14,356 bases of DNA, from the NCBI GenBank assembly GCA_002479645.1, contig DLOO01000057.1, forward strand, positions 1-14,356, given 5' to 3'. Made by a program: the position numbers and the translations under genes. This document shows positions 6,556 through 14,342 of this stretch, one piece after another (the first letter of the stretch is position 1; every line of letters starts with the position of its first letter). The notes under the pieces are model-generated. The model saw nothing but the letters and a program-made list of their open reading frames with translations. It was not told where the DNA came from and did not search any database. This DNA comes from Lachnoclostridium sp. UBA7482. Lineage in GTDB: Bacteria > Bacillota > Clostridia > Lachnospirales > Lachnospiraceae.

Positions 6556-7500
6556 TTATTTTGTTTTTGTCAACGTTTTCAAAGTATTATTAGTCCGATC
6601 GAACAACCATATGCTTGCTTGCATATCGGCCATGACTATCATATTATCCTCAACTTCAATCCCACGTGAAGTATCAATTTTTTCGGATAAAGTCACTTGA
6701 TTCAACTCACCATTATCATTCATCCACCACAGAATACTTTTTGTATGGTTGGAATTAGATGCAACCCCATATAAAATCCCATTACTTACAGCGAACCGTG
6801 TGCTATCTACGCTAACATGTTCAACTGTCGTTATCATAATAAGATTACCATCATCGTACTTATAATAGGTCGCACCATCATATACTTGACTCTCATTTCC
6901 TTCACCCCGTGCAGGATCCTCTCTTTGTGTTGAAACAGCAAAGTAAATGGTATTGTCTGCTTCCCGCACTGAAGTAATATTCCCGTCAATTATTTTTTCC
7001 GGCGTACTACTTGTAAAGTGAATCAAGAATAAGCCTTCATTTGTTCCATAAAAAACGCCATCTGTTGTAACACCGAAAGGGTACTCTACTGCATCATCGA
7101 AAGAAAACAGAATTTTTTTCTCTGAAGAACTGTAGTTCCATGACACTATTTTCTCCCATTCGATATAATAGCAACAGTCTTCCACGATTCCAATCAGCTC
7201 AACAATAGTTGATTCAGGTGCTGTCCCTTTCTCAACAAAGGATCCCTCTGACAATACGAATATTTTACCGCTTTCGATAAGATATATTTTACCATCGATT
7301 TGAAAAACACTCCCTTTTAACTCCGTTTTGACTGGTTCGCCAGATGCATTTTCAACACAAAAAGACGTACCATTTTCATCTTGATAGTATATATCGTTGG
7401 CATAAATACTTAGATGATGTACTTCATTCGGATTGGATTGTTTATTCTGACATGCCGTCAGTACTACAATAGCAAATAAAAGTAGAATTAATCTTTTCAT
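6556..7500 (-). CDS. Lipoprotein, probable DUF5050-like beta-propeller
   Basis: The 314-residue protein begins with a lipoprotein signal, MKRLILLLFAIVVLTAC, whose lipobox LTAC puts the lipidated cysteine at residue 17. It should be anchored on the outer face of the cytoplasmic membrane. The rest is made of repeated short beta-rich units with aromatic pairs (for example DIYYQDENG, CCYYIEWEK, GVFYGTNEG, TIYFAVS, ILYGVAS), the look of DUF5050-type beta-propellers in Clostridia. No catalytic motif is visible, so a binding or scaffolding role is likely. AGGAG lies 3 bases before the ATG, a tight spacing, and the gene begins 8 bases after the stop of the secreted peptidase-like gene. The two therefore form one operon. 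Confidence 0.75.
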   Translation of the reverse strand: MKRLILLLFAIVVLTACQNKQSNPNEVHHLSIYANDIYYQDENGTSFCVENASGEPVKTELKGSVFQIDGKIYLIESGKIFVLSEGSFVEKGTAPESTIVELIGIVEDCCYYIEWEKIVSWNYSSSEKKILFSFDDAVEYPFGVTTDGVFYGTNEGLFLIHFTSSTPEKIIDGNITSVREADNTIYFAVSTQREDPARGEGNESQVYDGATYYKYDDGNLIMITTVEHVSVDSTRFAVSNGILYGVASNSNHTKSILWWMNDNGELNQVTLSEKIDTSRGIEVEDNMIVMADMQASIWLFDRTNNTLKTLTKTK

Positions 7501-7508
7501 AGGCTCCT

Positions 7509-9461
7509 TTACCTCTTAGTTGGCGCCGGTGTCGGTACTGGTGGCGCATTTACACCACTTTCAGCAAATATCTCGAGGACGCTAATATAGTTGATACCCA
7601 GGCTGTAATTTACATATCTGAGTCCATAATCCCATTGATCAAAAATCTGTATATACTTGCTTTGCCAACCCGTAGAATGAACAAACGTAATATATCCCGT
7701 ACCCAGAACAAAATGATTGTGATAGATTTGTGAATCATCAAGATATACTATGGCAACAGCTGGAGAACTTATTACGGCTGTTGAAGTTACATTTCTGGTT
7801 TTGTAAGTATCATTGATGCATGTTTTTATTTGGGACCATGATGCTTGAGCGTATGTATATCCCACTGCACTGGAATAGCCATATTTTTTCAGCAGCTTTA
7901 CAGTGGCATCCTTGCACTTCCAGCAAGGTAGCCCCCAAGATTCACCAAAAAACAATCCACATTTATCAAGTACATCATTAAAAGCAGTTGCAATACCAGA
8001 ATTGGTGTTGTGGTCTATCGTTATTTTTGAAAAACCCAACGATTTGAAAAGAAGCACTGAGTTCAACACTGCACTAGGTCCACAATGACTACTAATGTTT
8101 TTTTTGTATTTTTCAGAATATGCGTCTTTGATTTTGCTCATCGACTTCATATAATGCGATGAAACATAGGACGAGTCATTTCTTAATCGACTTTCTGAAA
8201 TTCTTTGGTAGCCTACTTCTTTTGCGTAGATGGTGCTTTTATCTAACGTCTTTTGATATTCATAGTATTGAACGTCACTTTTTCCGAAATCATTCGCAAG
8301 GCAATCAGCGATGATTTCGGAGTCGATTTTTTCAATGTTTTCACCATCATATGCCCAAAATTGTCCATCTTTCTGAATGAAATATGTATATCCTCCAACA
8401 TAAATCAAACGGAAGCTGTCGTTTTCGAACCAATCTGCAGAAGGGCAGAATGCAGGGAGTCCCGAACCAAACTCCATTAAATACGCTTCTTGTGAGTCTA
8501 CTTGATTACTTACAATAGCATAACTACAGGCTTCATCGCCTTCAAAATACACAAGAAGATAAGCCACTAACTGTTGTTGCATAGAATAAATGGGCACAAC
8601 CTGATACATATCGCTAATATGAACATATTGTCTAATTACATTTTCATCTAACAATCCATCAGCAACATCAAGTGTTCTTATTTCTGATAAGCTTATATCA
8701 AGAACATCAAACGTTTTCTCCTTGTTAGAGAAAAACCCTGTGCTGATTACCCCATATGCTGGGATATCACAATTGTAAGTCCTTCCACAAAAACAAACAC
8801 CATCTGAACAAACATTTTTTTGGAAATCCCATAATTCAAACGACTCATTTACCCCCAAAAGATTTATTGTCCAGCCGTAAAACGGTTCTGATGTCTTGTT
8901 TTCTATTGTGAGCCTTCCACTACATCCATCATCCCATTGGCTATCATAAATGACAGTTATAGCATAATCATTCGTTGAAACCAAGCACTGTGCAATTGGC
9001 ATGTCATAAACAGAAGGGCGTACATACCCATATCCCTTTTTCACAATCATCGAGAATGATACTTCGCCACCAACGGGAATACGTCCATTATACTCATTAT
9101 GTCGAACAAGCCATAGGTCATCTACATTTGAACAAACATATGCATCCCAAATATCTGCTATACTTCCTGACATTGAAAAGGACACCGCCCAATTGTCAAT
9201 TGGCGATACCCCAGTATTGCGAATGTGCACACATAACTGCTCATAATCATTCCAAGAAGCAATCAAATCACAAACAACGTCGAAGCATTGTAGTTCATCT
9301 CTTTCATCCGTCGAAATTAAAATCCCTCGATTATTTTCAGTGTTAATTGAGTCCATTATATCGCTTTTTGCGGATACCACAGAAAATGATTCTGTAATAA
9401 TACAAACAACTATAAGGAAGAATGAAGTGACTCGAAGCACAAATTTGTTTGATATTGACAT
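7509..9461 (-). CDS. Secreted CBM2-like/cysteine peptidase-like protein
   Basis: The start is placed at 9461 (650 aa) because GGGAGG lies 6 bases before it; the frame extends eight codons further to an ATG at 9485 with no site. Residues 1-31 are a Sec signal peptide ending VVSA. Two modules (about 65-145 and 165-245) resemble CBM2 domains: a Trp-bearing strand (DNWAVSFSM, YGWTINLLG), a Trp after it, and an Asn-Gly/Asn-Cys turn with Ile-Pro-x-Gly (YNGRIPVGGE, YNCDIPAYGV). Residues 290-380 look like a propeptide-type region. The C-terminal domain (about 450-635) has SHCGPSAVLNS with Cys460, NHFVLGTGY with His583 and IFDQWDYG with Asp608, matching the Cys-His-Asp order of C39/papain-like peptidases. 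It ends in a Pro/Thr-rich tail. Substrate is unknown; peptidase activity is inferred. Confidence 0.75.
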   Translation of the reverse strand: MSISNKFVLRVTSFFLIVVCIITESFSVVSAKSDIMDSINTENNRGILISTDERDELQCFDVVCDLIASWNDYEQLCVHIRNTGVSPIDNWAVSFSMSGSIADIWDAYVCSNVDDLWLVRHNEYNGRIPVGGEVSFSMIVKKGYGYVRPSVYDMPIAQCLVSTNDYAITVIYDSQWDDGCSGRLTIENKTSEPFYGWTINLLGVNESFELWDFQKNVCSDGVCFCGRTYNCDIPAYGVISTGFFSNKEKTFDVLDISLSEIRTLDVADGLLDENVIRQYVHISDMYQVVPIYSMQQQLVAYLLVYFEGDEACSYAIVSNQVDSQEAYLMEFGSGLPAFCPSADWFENDSFRLIYVGGYTYFIQKDGQFWAYDGENIEKIDSEIIADCLANDFGKSDVQYYEYQKTLDKSTIYAKEVGYQRISESRLRNDSSYVSSHYMKSMSKIKDAYSEKYKKNISSHCGPSAVLNSVLLFKSLGFSKITIDHNTNSGIATAFNDVLDKCGLFFGESWGLPCWKCKDATVKLLKKYGYSSAVGYTYAQASWSQIKTCINDTYKTRNVTSTAVISSPAVAIVYLDDSQIYHNHFVLGTGYITFVHSTGWQSKYIQIFDQWDYGLRYVNYSLGINYISVLEIFAESGVNAPPVPTPAPTKR

Positions 9462-9525
9462 AAAAAACCTCCCTCGCTCCCTCATTTAGTAGAATTCCGA
9501 CTAATCGCGTAATCTGTGAAAATAT

Positions 9526-9554
9526 ATTATATAAACTATTTGTAAATTATTCAA
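9526..9554 (-). promoter_or_regulatory. Promoter of the secreted peptidase/lipoprotein operon
   Basis: On the minus strand TTGAAT (9549-9554) and a perfect TATAAT (9526-9531) are separated by exactly 17 bases. Transcription would start near 9519, giving a leader of about 58 bases before the ATG at 9461. The match is strong enough for constitutive sigma-A transcription. Confidence 0.75.
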
Positions 9555-9617
9555 TACCAATTTCGAAGAAAGTACGAATAATAAATGTTAGTAGATGCGA
9601 TTAATAGGATTTAACGT

Positions 9618-9652
9618 AAAAAGGACATTCCCAGATTTCTCTGAAAATGTCC
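9618..9652 (-). terminator. Terminator after rpsI
   Basis: GGACATT and AATGTCC (9623-9629 and 9646-9652) pair, with a second inner stem CAGA/TCTG closing a TTTC-type loop. Read leftward the stem is followed by five T (9618-9622). It lies about 140 bases beyond the rpsI stop and ends the rplM-rpsI operon. Rightward reading lacks a T tract. Confidence 0.75.
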
Positions 9653-9670
9653 TATACATATCATTGATAC

Positions 9671-9703
9671 ATTTGTTGCATTTCTGTTGTATATGTGTTG
9701 CAT
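9671..9703 (+). repeat. Three tandem 11-bp repeats downstream of rpsI
   Basis: ATTTGTTGCAT (9671-9681), TTCTGTTGTAT (9682-9692) and ATGTGTTGCAT (9693-9703) abut exactly; all share TGTTGyAT at the same position. Spacing of one helical turn suggests a protein-binding array on one face of the DNA. They lie between the rpsI stop and its terminator. The 3' end of rpsI is a known insertion site for integrative elements in Firmicutes, and tyrosine recombinases bind short arm-type direct repeats, so a relic of an attachment region is possible. Confidence 0.6.
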
Positions 9704-9794
9704 ACGAAGTAATTTCCAACCCATCTAGCAACATTCCACAACTTCTGTAACCCTTGTATATCGGGCTTTTCTTGATATTCTCGTTTGCGCGAAC

Positions 9795-10190
9795 TTATCG
9801 CTTGCTGAACTGAGGTGCACGACGAGCTGCCTTCAAGCCGTACTTCTTTCTTTCCTTCATACGAGGATCTCTGGTAAGGAAGCCTGCCTTCTTCAATGCA
9901 GGACGGTTCTCGATGTCTGCCTTGCAAAGTGCTCTTGCGATACCGTGACGGATTGCGCCGGCCTGGCCGGAGAATCCACCTCCGCGTACGGTTACGATTA
10001 CATCGTACTTATCAGCGTTCTCAGTCAATGCAAGAGGCTGACGAACGATAACCTTAAGGGTCTCAAGACCAAAATAGTTCTCGATATCTCTCTTATTTAC
10101 AGTAATGGTTCCTTTGCCGGGAAGCAGGTAAACGCGTGCAACGCTGCTCTTACGTCTGCCGGTACCGTAAAACTTAGCTGCTTTAGCCAT
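9795..10190 (-). CDS. rpsI: 30S ribosomal protein S9
   Basis: The 131-residue product is ribosomal protein S9 (uS9), a component of the 30S head whose C-terminal tail reaches the P-site tRNA. The sequence carries the family landmarks [12 protein letters not shown] near the N-terminus (residues 10-21), [20 protein letters not shown] (68-87), and the basic end [17 protein letters not shown] with the invariant terminal Lys-Arg. Length is normal. AAGGAG precedes the ATG by about 9 bases, and it lies 26 bases after rplM, its usual partner. The 3' end is intact, so nothing has disrupted the gene even though repeats suggestive of recombination lie just beyond it. Confidence 0.98.
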   Translation of the reverse strand: MAKAAKFYGTGRRKSSVARVYLLPGKGTITVNKRDIENYFGLETLKVIVRQPLALTENADKYDVIVTVRGGGFSGQAGAIRHGIARALCKADIENRPALKKAGFLTRDPRMKERKKYGLKAARRAPQFSKR

Positions 10191-10216
10191 AATGATTATC
10201 TCCTTTCCGTTCTAAA

Positions 10217-10645
10217 TTAAAATGTTAAAGTTTCAGGAGACTGAGCCTTATGCGGATGCTCCGGTCCTGCGTATACGTGAAGCTTGGTGATCATGCTTCT
10301 GCCAAGGGGTCCCTTCGGGAGCATACCCTTAATTGCCAGCTTCATAACATCTTCCGGCTTCTTAGCGAGCATCTCTTTCAGAGTGGTCTCTCTCATTCCG
10401 CCCGGATAATCAGAATGCTTGTAATAAATCTTCTGCTCCATCTTCTTTCCGGTAACCTTAACCTTGTCTGCATTTACAACAATAACATAATCACCGGTGT
10501 CAATGTGCGGCGTGAATGTAGGCTTGTTCTTACCTCTAAGAACGGAAGCAATTCCGGATGCAAGACGACCAAGAGTCTGTCCCTCTGCATCTACGACATA
10601 CCACTTTCTCTCTACACCAGCTGTAGCTGCCATATAACTCTTCAT
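10217..10645 (-). CDS. rplM: 50S ribosomal protein L13
   Basis: The 142-residue product is ribosomal protein L13 (uL13), an early assembly protein of the 50S subunit. Family landmarks are [17 protein letters not shown] (14-30), [20 protein letters not shown] (36-55), the [15 protein letters not shown] segment (72-86) and [10 protein letters not shown] (107-116). Length is normal. The start has AGGAGG 7 bases upstream. It is the first gene of the rplM-rpsI operon, transcribed from a consensus promoter at 10706-10734 with a roughly 55-base leader that holds a small hairpin. The gene order with truA and the ECF transporter genes on its upstream side is the common Firmicutes arrangement. Confidence 0.98.
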   Translation of the reverse strand: MKSYMAATAGVERKWYVVDAEGQTLGRLASGIASVLRGKNKPTFTPHIDTGDYVIVVNADKVKVTGKKMEQKIYYKHSDYPGGMRETTLKEMLAKKPEDVMKLAIKGMLPKGPLGRSMITKLHVYAGPEHPHKAQSPETLTF

Positions 10646-10679
10646 GGGGTTTACCTCCTATAATGATTCTTTTTCTTTT

Positions 10680-10695
10680 GCTGTCCGAAAACAGC
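10680..10695 (-). promoter_or_regulatory. Small leader hairpin upstream of rplM
   Basis: In the rplM leader GCTGT (10691-10695 read on the minus strand) pairs with ACAGC around a TTTCGG loop. Known L13 leader RNAs in Firmicutes also hold a short hairpin through which L13 represses its own operon. This position suits such an element, but the sequence is too short to confirm membership. Confidence 0.4.
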
Positions 10696-10705
10696 CACTT
10701 TCCGC

Positions 10706-10734
10706 ATTATACAGGGAAAGAAGTGTGCTGTCAA
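10706..10734 (-). promoter_or_regulatory. Consensus sigma-A promoter of rplM-rpsI
   Basis: On the minus strand TTGACA (10729-10734) and TATAAT (10706-10711) are both perfect and separated by 17 bases. This is as strong as a vegetative promoter can be and fits high ribosomal protein expression. No clear terminator for truA is found in 10735-10886, so some read-through from the ECF/truA unit is possible. Confidence 0.9.
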
Positions 10735-10886
10735 CAATATTTTTATTTTTTTCTTTATCTTGATGTAATTTTATCATGCTTTACATTGCTTTATTTCATC
10801 ATTCCCGTATCTTTTAATTTTTTCACTAACATCCTGCGCGCACGTTCCGAAGCAAAGGCACAAATGTTTCCGCCTGCCCGCCGATT

Positions 10887-11627
10887 TCAGTCCTCATATC
10901 GAATATAGCAGAGGCGCAGTCCCTTAGCGGGCGCGGTATGTCCGGCCTTCTGTCGATCCATCGCCTCGATAATTGCCGGAATATCCTCCGGATTCTTCTC
11001 CCCCAGCCCGACCTGAATCAGGGTTCCCGCAATAATACGAACCATATTGTAGAGGAACCCGTTGCCGACCACGCGAATCACAATCTCCTGTTCCCTGTCA
11101 CAAACCGTCAGTGAATAAATGGTTCGCACCTTATCCCGCACCGGCGTCCCTGTCTGGCAAAAGCTCGTAAAATCGTGACTTCCTTCCACGTACACGGCCG
11201 CAGCCTGCATCCTTGCCACATCCGGCTTTTTGCGCAAATGGTGCGCGTACAGGCGCTCCATCGGCATAGCAAATTCACCACAGGTGATATGATATTCATA
11301 GCATTTGCTGTGACAGTCATAACGCGGGTGAAAATCCCCGGCAACCTGACGAGACTCCACCACCCGAATATCCTCCGGGAGGTACGCATTTACCGCATAA
11401 CTGATTTTTTCAGCAGGAATCGGATGTTCGGTATCAAATACCGCCACATTCCCGAGCGCATGTACTCCCGCATCCGTGCGGCTTGCACCAATCAAAGCTA
11501 CCGGCTCGTGAAGAAGCGACGAAAGGGCATCCGTAAGCACACCCTCGACCGTCGCAGCATTTGGCTGAATCTGCCAGCCGGAGTAACGTGTCCCGTCATA
11601 TGCAATTGTCATTTTGATGCGCTTCAT
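10887..11627 (-). CDS. truA: tRNA pseudouridine(38-40) synthase TruA
   Basis: The 246-residue enzyme converts uridines 38, 39 and 40 of the tRNA anticodon stem-loop to pseudouridine. It starts with the family opening IAYDGTRYSGWQIQP (8-22). The catalytic motif GASRTDAGVHALGN (47-60) contains the nucleophilic Asp52. Later motifs include DFHPRYDCHSKCYEYHI (98-114 region) and GNGFLYNMVRIIAGTL near the C-terminus, all as in TruA. Length is normal. GGAGG lies 7 bases before the ATG. It follows ecfT by 27 bases on the same strand, so it is read from the ECF transporter operon, a common arrangement in Firmicutes. Confidence 0.97.
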   Translation of the reverse strand: MKRIKMTIAYDGTRYSGWQIQPNAATVEGVLTDALSSLLHEPVALIGASRTDAGVHALGNVAVFDTEHPIPAEKISYAVNAYLPEDIRVVESRQVAGDFHPRYDCHSKCYEYHITCGEFAMPMERLYAHHLRKKPDVARMQAAAVYVEGSHDFTSFCQTGTPVRDKVRTIYSLTVCDREQEIVIRVVGNGFLYNMVRIIAGTLIQVGLGEKNPEDIPAIIEAMDRQKAGHTAPAKGLRLCYIRYED

Positions 11628-11654
11628 GATGCACCTCCACTCATGATACCCGCT

Positions 11655-12455
11655 CTACAGCCATCTGCGAAGCAGAAGAATAACGGCGAGATATATCAGC
11701 AGGCACGCAAATGCCGCATAATCTCTTCCTTTGTACCGCAAAGGCTTCATCTTCGTTCTCCCCTCGCTACCACGGTAGCATCTCGCCTCCATGGCCTGTG
11801 CAAGATCAAACGCCCGGTGAAATGCGGACACAATCAGCGGAATAAATATCGGTAGCATTGCCTTTGCGCGTTTCATCAGATTTCCCGTCTCAAAATCGGC
11901 TCCTCTCGCCTGCTGCGCCTTGATAATCTTATCCGCCTCCTCCATGAGAATCGGAATAAAGCGAAGTGCAATCGACATCATCATTGCAAGATCATGCACA
12001 GGTACTTTCAGGAATTTCAACGGCGCCAATACCGATTCGATACCGTCCGTCAACCGGTTCGGCGTTGTGGTAAAGGTCATAAGTGACGAACCAAGCACAA
12101 GCAGAATCAAACGGATTCCCATGAATCCGCCCCGGTACAGGCCTTCCTTCGTAATTCGGAAAATCCAGAATCGCGCAAGCACCGTTCCCGGCGTCAGGAA
12201 GATGCTAAACACTACCGTAAACATCAACAAAATCAGAACCGGACGCAATCCTCGCAGAATATACCGAAGCGGTACCCTCGAAAGAAGCACCACCCCTCCG
12301 AACAAGGCGATTGCCGCCGCAAATCCCGGAAAACGGTCAAAGAGGAACAAGCTGACAAGGTACACAAGAGTGCCGATAATCTTGACGCGCGGGTCCAGAC
12401 GGTGGATTACCGACTGTACCGGATAATACTGTCCGATGGTGATATCGCGTAGCAT
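11655..12455 (-). CDS. ecfT: ECF transporter transmembrane protein EcfT
   Basis: The 266-residue membrane protein links the two ATPases to the substrate-binding S components of energy-coupling factor vitamin transporters. Hydrophobic segments cover about residues 25-60, 70-90, 110-130, 155-170 and 247-263. Two coupling helices carry the signature AQQARGADF (180-188, the Ala-Arg-Gly motif) and AMEARCYRG (221-229, with Cys in place of Gly, as I recall from other clostridial homologues). These insert into grooves of the ATPases. AGGAGG lies 6 bases before the ATG. It begins 22 bases after the fused EcfA gene. No S component is encoded in the window, so this is a shared group II module. Confidence 0.96.
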   Translation of the reverse strand: MLRDITIGQYYPVQSVIHRLDPRVKIIGTLVYLVSLFLFDRFPGFAAAIALFGGVVLLSRVPLRYILRGLRPVLILLMFTVVFSIFLTPGTVLARFWIFRITKEGLYRGGFMGIRLILLVLGSSLMTFTTTPNRLTDGIESVLAPLKFLKVPVHDLAMMMSIALRFIPILMEEADKIIKAQQARGADFETGNLMKRAKAMLPIFIPLIVSAFHRAFDLAQAMEARCYRGSEGRTKMKPLRYKGRDYAAFACLLIYLAVILLLRRWL

Positions 12456-12477
12456 TTTGCTCCTCCTTTTCTACATC

Positions 12478-14277
12478 TTATCCCTCCAGAAGCTTTCGCA
12501 GCTCCGCTGCCGCCTCCTCGGTTGTCATTCGGTCTGTTCGTACCGGAAGCCCCCTGCGGGCAAGCTCCTGCAAAAGGCCGGTTACCTCCGGTACAAGAAG
12601 CCCGACATTTTGCAGCTCCTCCCCTTTGGCAAATACCTCCCGCGGTGCGCCCTCCATAGCAAGTCTTCCATGGTGCATCACCACAAGGTGATTGGCATAT
12701 CGTGCCACATCCTCCATATTGTGTGAAACCAGAAGGATTGTCATCCCGGTTGCTTTGCGAATCTCCTCAATCCGGCGAAGAATCTCCTGATGTCCTTTCG
12801 GATCCAGCCCGGCCGTAGGTTCGTCAAGAATCAGCACCCCGGGCTTCATTGCGAGTACCCCGGCAATCGCAACGCGCCGTTTCTGTCCTCCCGAAAGCTC
12901 CAGCGGTGAATTTTCCCACAGTTCCCTCGACACGCCTACCAGCTGCAGGGCTTCCTCTGCGCGCGCATGTACTTCCTCATCCGAAAGCTCCAGGTTCTTC
13001 GGTCCGAAGCATACATCCTCGAAAACCGTAGATTCAAACAGCTGATATTCCGGATACTGAAACACCAGCCCGACCTGACCGCGAAGCCATTTCCTCGAAA
13101 ATCCTTCCTCGAAAATGTCCTTCCCCCGGTAACGTACCGTCCCGGCCGTCGGCTTCTCGAGGCCGTTAAACAGCTGAATCATCGTAGATTTGCCGGAGCC
13201 GGTGTGACCGATAATCCCGACAAATTCGCCCTCGCGTATTTTCAAATTCACATCGCTTAACGCTTTCATCTCGTACGCAGTCCCCGGAGAGTAGCTGTAG
13301 GACACGCCGGAAAGCTCCAGAATCGTTTTTTCTGCTGTTTTTGCAGTTCTGCCCGGACTTGTGCTATTGCTGCCGTTTGTAAACTCTACAGGCATTTGAG
13401 AGTCTTTTTCAAAGGATACAGTCTTCTGACAAAGCTTCGTAAACGCTTGTACAAATTCCTCGCGATTCAGGATTCCTTTCGGAATGTCAAATCCGTTTGT
13501 ACGCAAAATCTCTGCCAACTCTTCTTCCACCGGTACGGTAAGACCAAGCTGCCTCATTTCCCTGCCATGGGAAAATATCTCGCGGGGCGTTCCCTGCATT
13601 ACCAGTTGTCCCTGACTCATAACAAAGACCCGGTCTGCGTTGACGACTTCATTCATGTAATGCGTAATCAGAATGACGGTGATTCCCTCATTCCGATTCA
13701 GTTCCCATGCCGTCCGAAGAACCTCTTCTCTCCCCTTGGGGTCAAGCATGGCTGTCGGCTCGTCCAGTAAAATGCAATCCGGACGCATCGCCAACACACC
13801 AGCCACCGCTACGCGCTGTTTCTGTCCACCGGAAAGCTTGTTGGGCGAATGCTTGCGATAAGCATACATTCCCACCTTTTTCAAGGCATCCTCCACTCTT
13901 ATCCGGATATCTTCCGTCGGAATCCCCAGATTTTCAGGGCCGAATCCGACATCCTCCTCGACGACGGTAGCAACAATCTGGTTGTCCGGATTCTGAAATA
14001 CCATGCCTGCGGATTTGCGAATCTCCCACAAATTCTTCTCCGCCTTCGTTTCCAAATCACAAACCAGAACTTCGCCGCTTGTCGGCAGCAGAAGTGCATT
14101 CAAATGCTTGGCAAAGGTGGACTTGCCGGAGCCATTGTGACCGAGAATCGCAATAAATTCTCCTCTATTCACTTCCATGGACACGCCCTTTAAGGCCTGT
14201 TCCGTACCAATCACATCACCGTTCTCGTCCCGCTTCTGATATTCGTGGACAAGTTCGTTGGTTTTTATAATGCTCAT
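12478..14277 (-). CDS. ecfA1-ecfA2: Fused EcfA1-EcfA2 energy-coupling factor ATPase
   Basis: The 599-residue protein contains two complete ABC ATPase domains in one frame. Domain 1 (about 1-280) is EcfA1-like: Walker [10 protein letters not shown] (46-54), Q-loop FQNPDNQ (94-100), LSGGQ (148-152), Walker B ILLDEPT with Glu173, and switch His206. Domain 2 (about 318-599) is EcfA2-like: Walker [10 protein letters not shown] (357-365), Q-loop FQYPEYQ (406-412), LSGGQ (461-465), Walker B LILDEPT with Glu486, and His519. A linker of about 35 Ser/Thr/Lys-rich residues joins them. Most Firmicutes encode two separate proteins here. Both sites look active. AGGAGG is 6 bases before the ATG; ecfT follows 22 bases downstream. 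Confidence 0.96.
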   Translation of the reverse strand: MSIIKTNELVHEYQKRDENGDVIGTEQALKGVSMEVNRGEFIAILGHNGSGKSTFAKHLNALLLPTSGEVLVCDLETKAEKNLWEIRKSAGMVFQNPDNQIVATVVEEDVGFGPENLGIPTEDIRIRVEDALKKVGMYAYRKHSPNKLSGGQKQRVAVAGVLAMRPDCILLDEPTAMLDPKGREEVLRTAWELNRNEGITVILITHYMNEVVNADRVFVMSQGQLVMQGTPREIFSHGREMRQLGLTVPVEEELAEILRTNGFDIPKGILNREEFVQAFTKLCQKTVSFEKDSQMPVEFTNGSNSTSPGRTAKTAEKTILELSGVSYSYSPGTAYEMKALSDVNLKIREGEFVGIIGHTGSGKSTMIQLFNGLEKPTAGTVRYRGKDIFEEGFSRKWLRGQVGLVFQYPEYQLFESTVFEDVCFGPKNLELSDEEVHARAEEALQLVGVSRELWENSPLELSGGQKRRVAIAGVLAMKPGVLILDEPTAGLDPKGHQEILRRIEEIRKATGMTILLVSHNMEDVARYANHLVVMHHGRLAMEGAPREVFAKGEELQNVGLLVPEVTGLLQELARRGLPVRTDRMTTEEAAAELRKLLEG

Positions 14278-14306
14278 AGCCGTCCTCCTTTCCTTATATT
14301 TTACAA

Positions 14307-14328
14307 AGAGTTTCGCTCGCGAAACTCT
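14307..14328. repeat. 9-bp hairpin upstream of ecfA
   Basis: AGAGTTTCG (14307-14315) and CGAAACTCT (14320-14328) are perfect inverted copies around a 4-base CTCG loop. Read leftward it is followed by TTTGTAAAAT, only weakly U-rich, so it could be the terminator of the gene that precedes ecfA beyond the window or a leader structure. It ends about 30 bases before the ecfA start. Confidence 0.5.
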
Positions 14329-14342
14329 CGCGTCTGGCGCGT

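Noticed and set aside
9462..9485. Upstream ATG at 9485 as start of the peptidase-like gene
   Set aside because: It has no ribosome binding site, whereas the eight extra codons themselves contain the GGGAGG serving the ATG at 9461, which also gives a cleaner signal peptide.
6145..9794. A complete integrative element inserted at rpsI
   Set aside because: I found no second copy of the rpsI 3' end at the left side, no integrase, relaxase or conjugation gene, and no clear inverted terminal repeats.
9661..9927. 88-residue leftward frame overlapping the rpsI 3' end
   Set aside because: More than half lies inside rpsI in another frame and there is no ribosome binding site. Only its last 44 codons could be a remnant, which is noted as a finding instead.
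11175..11855. 226-residue rightward frame across truA and ecfT
   Set aside because: It is antisense to two well-identified genes and low in structured motifs.
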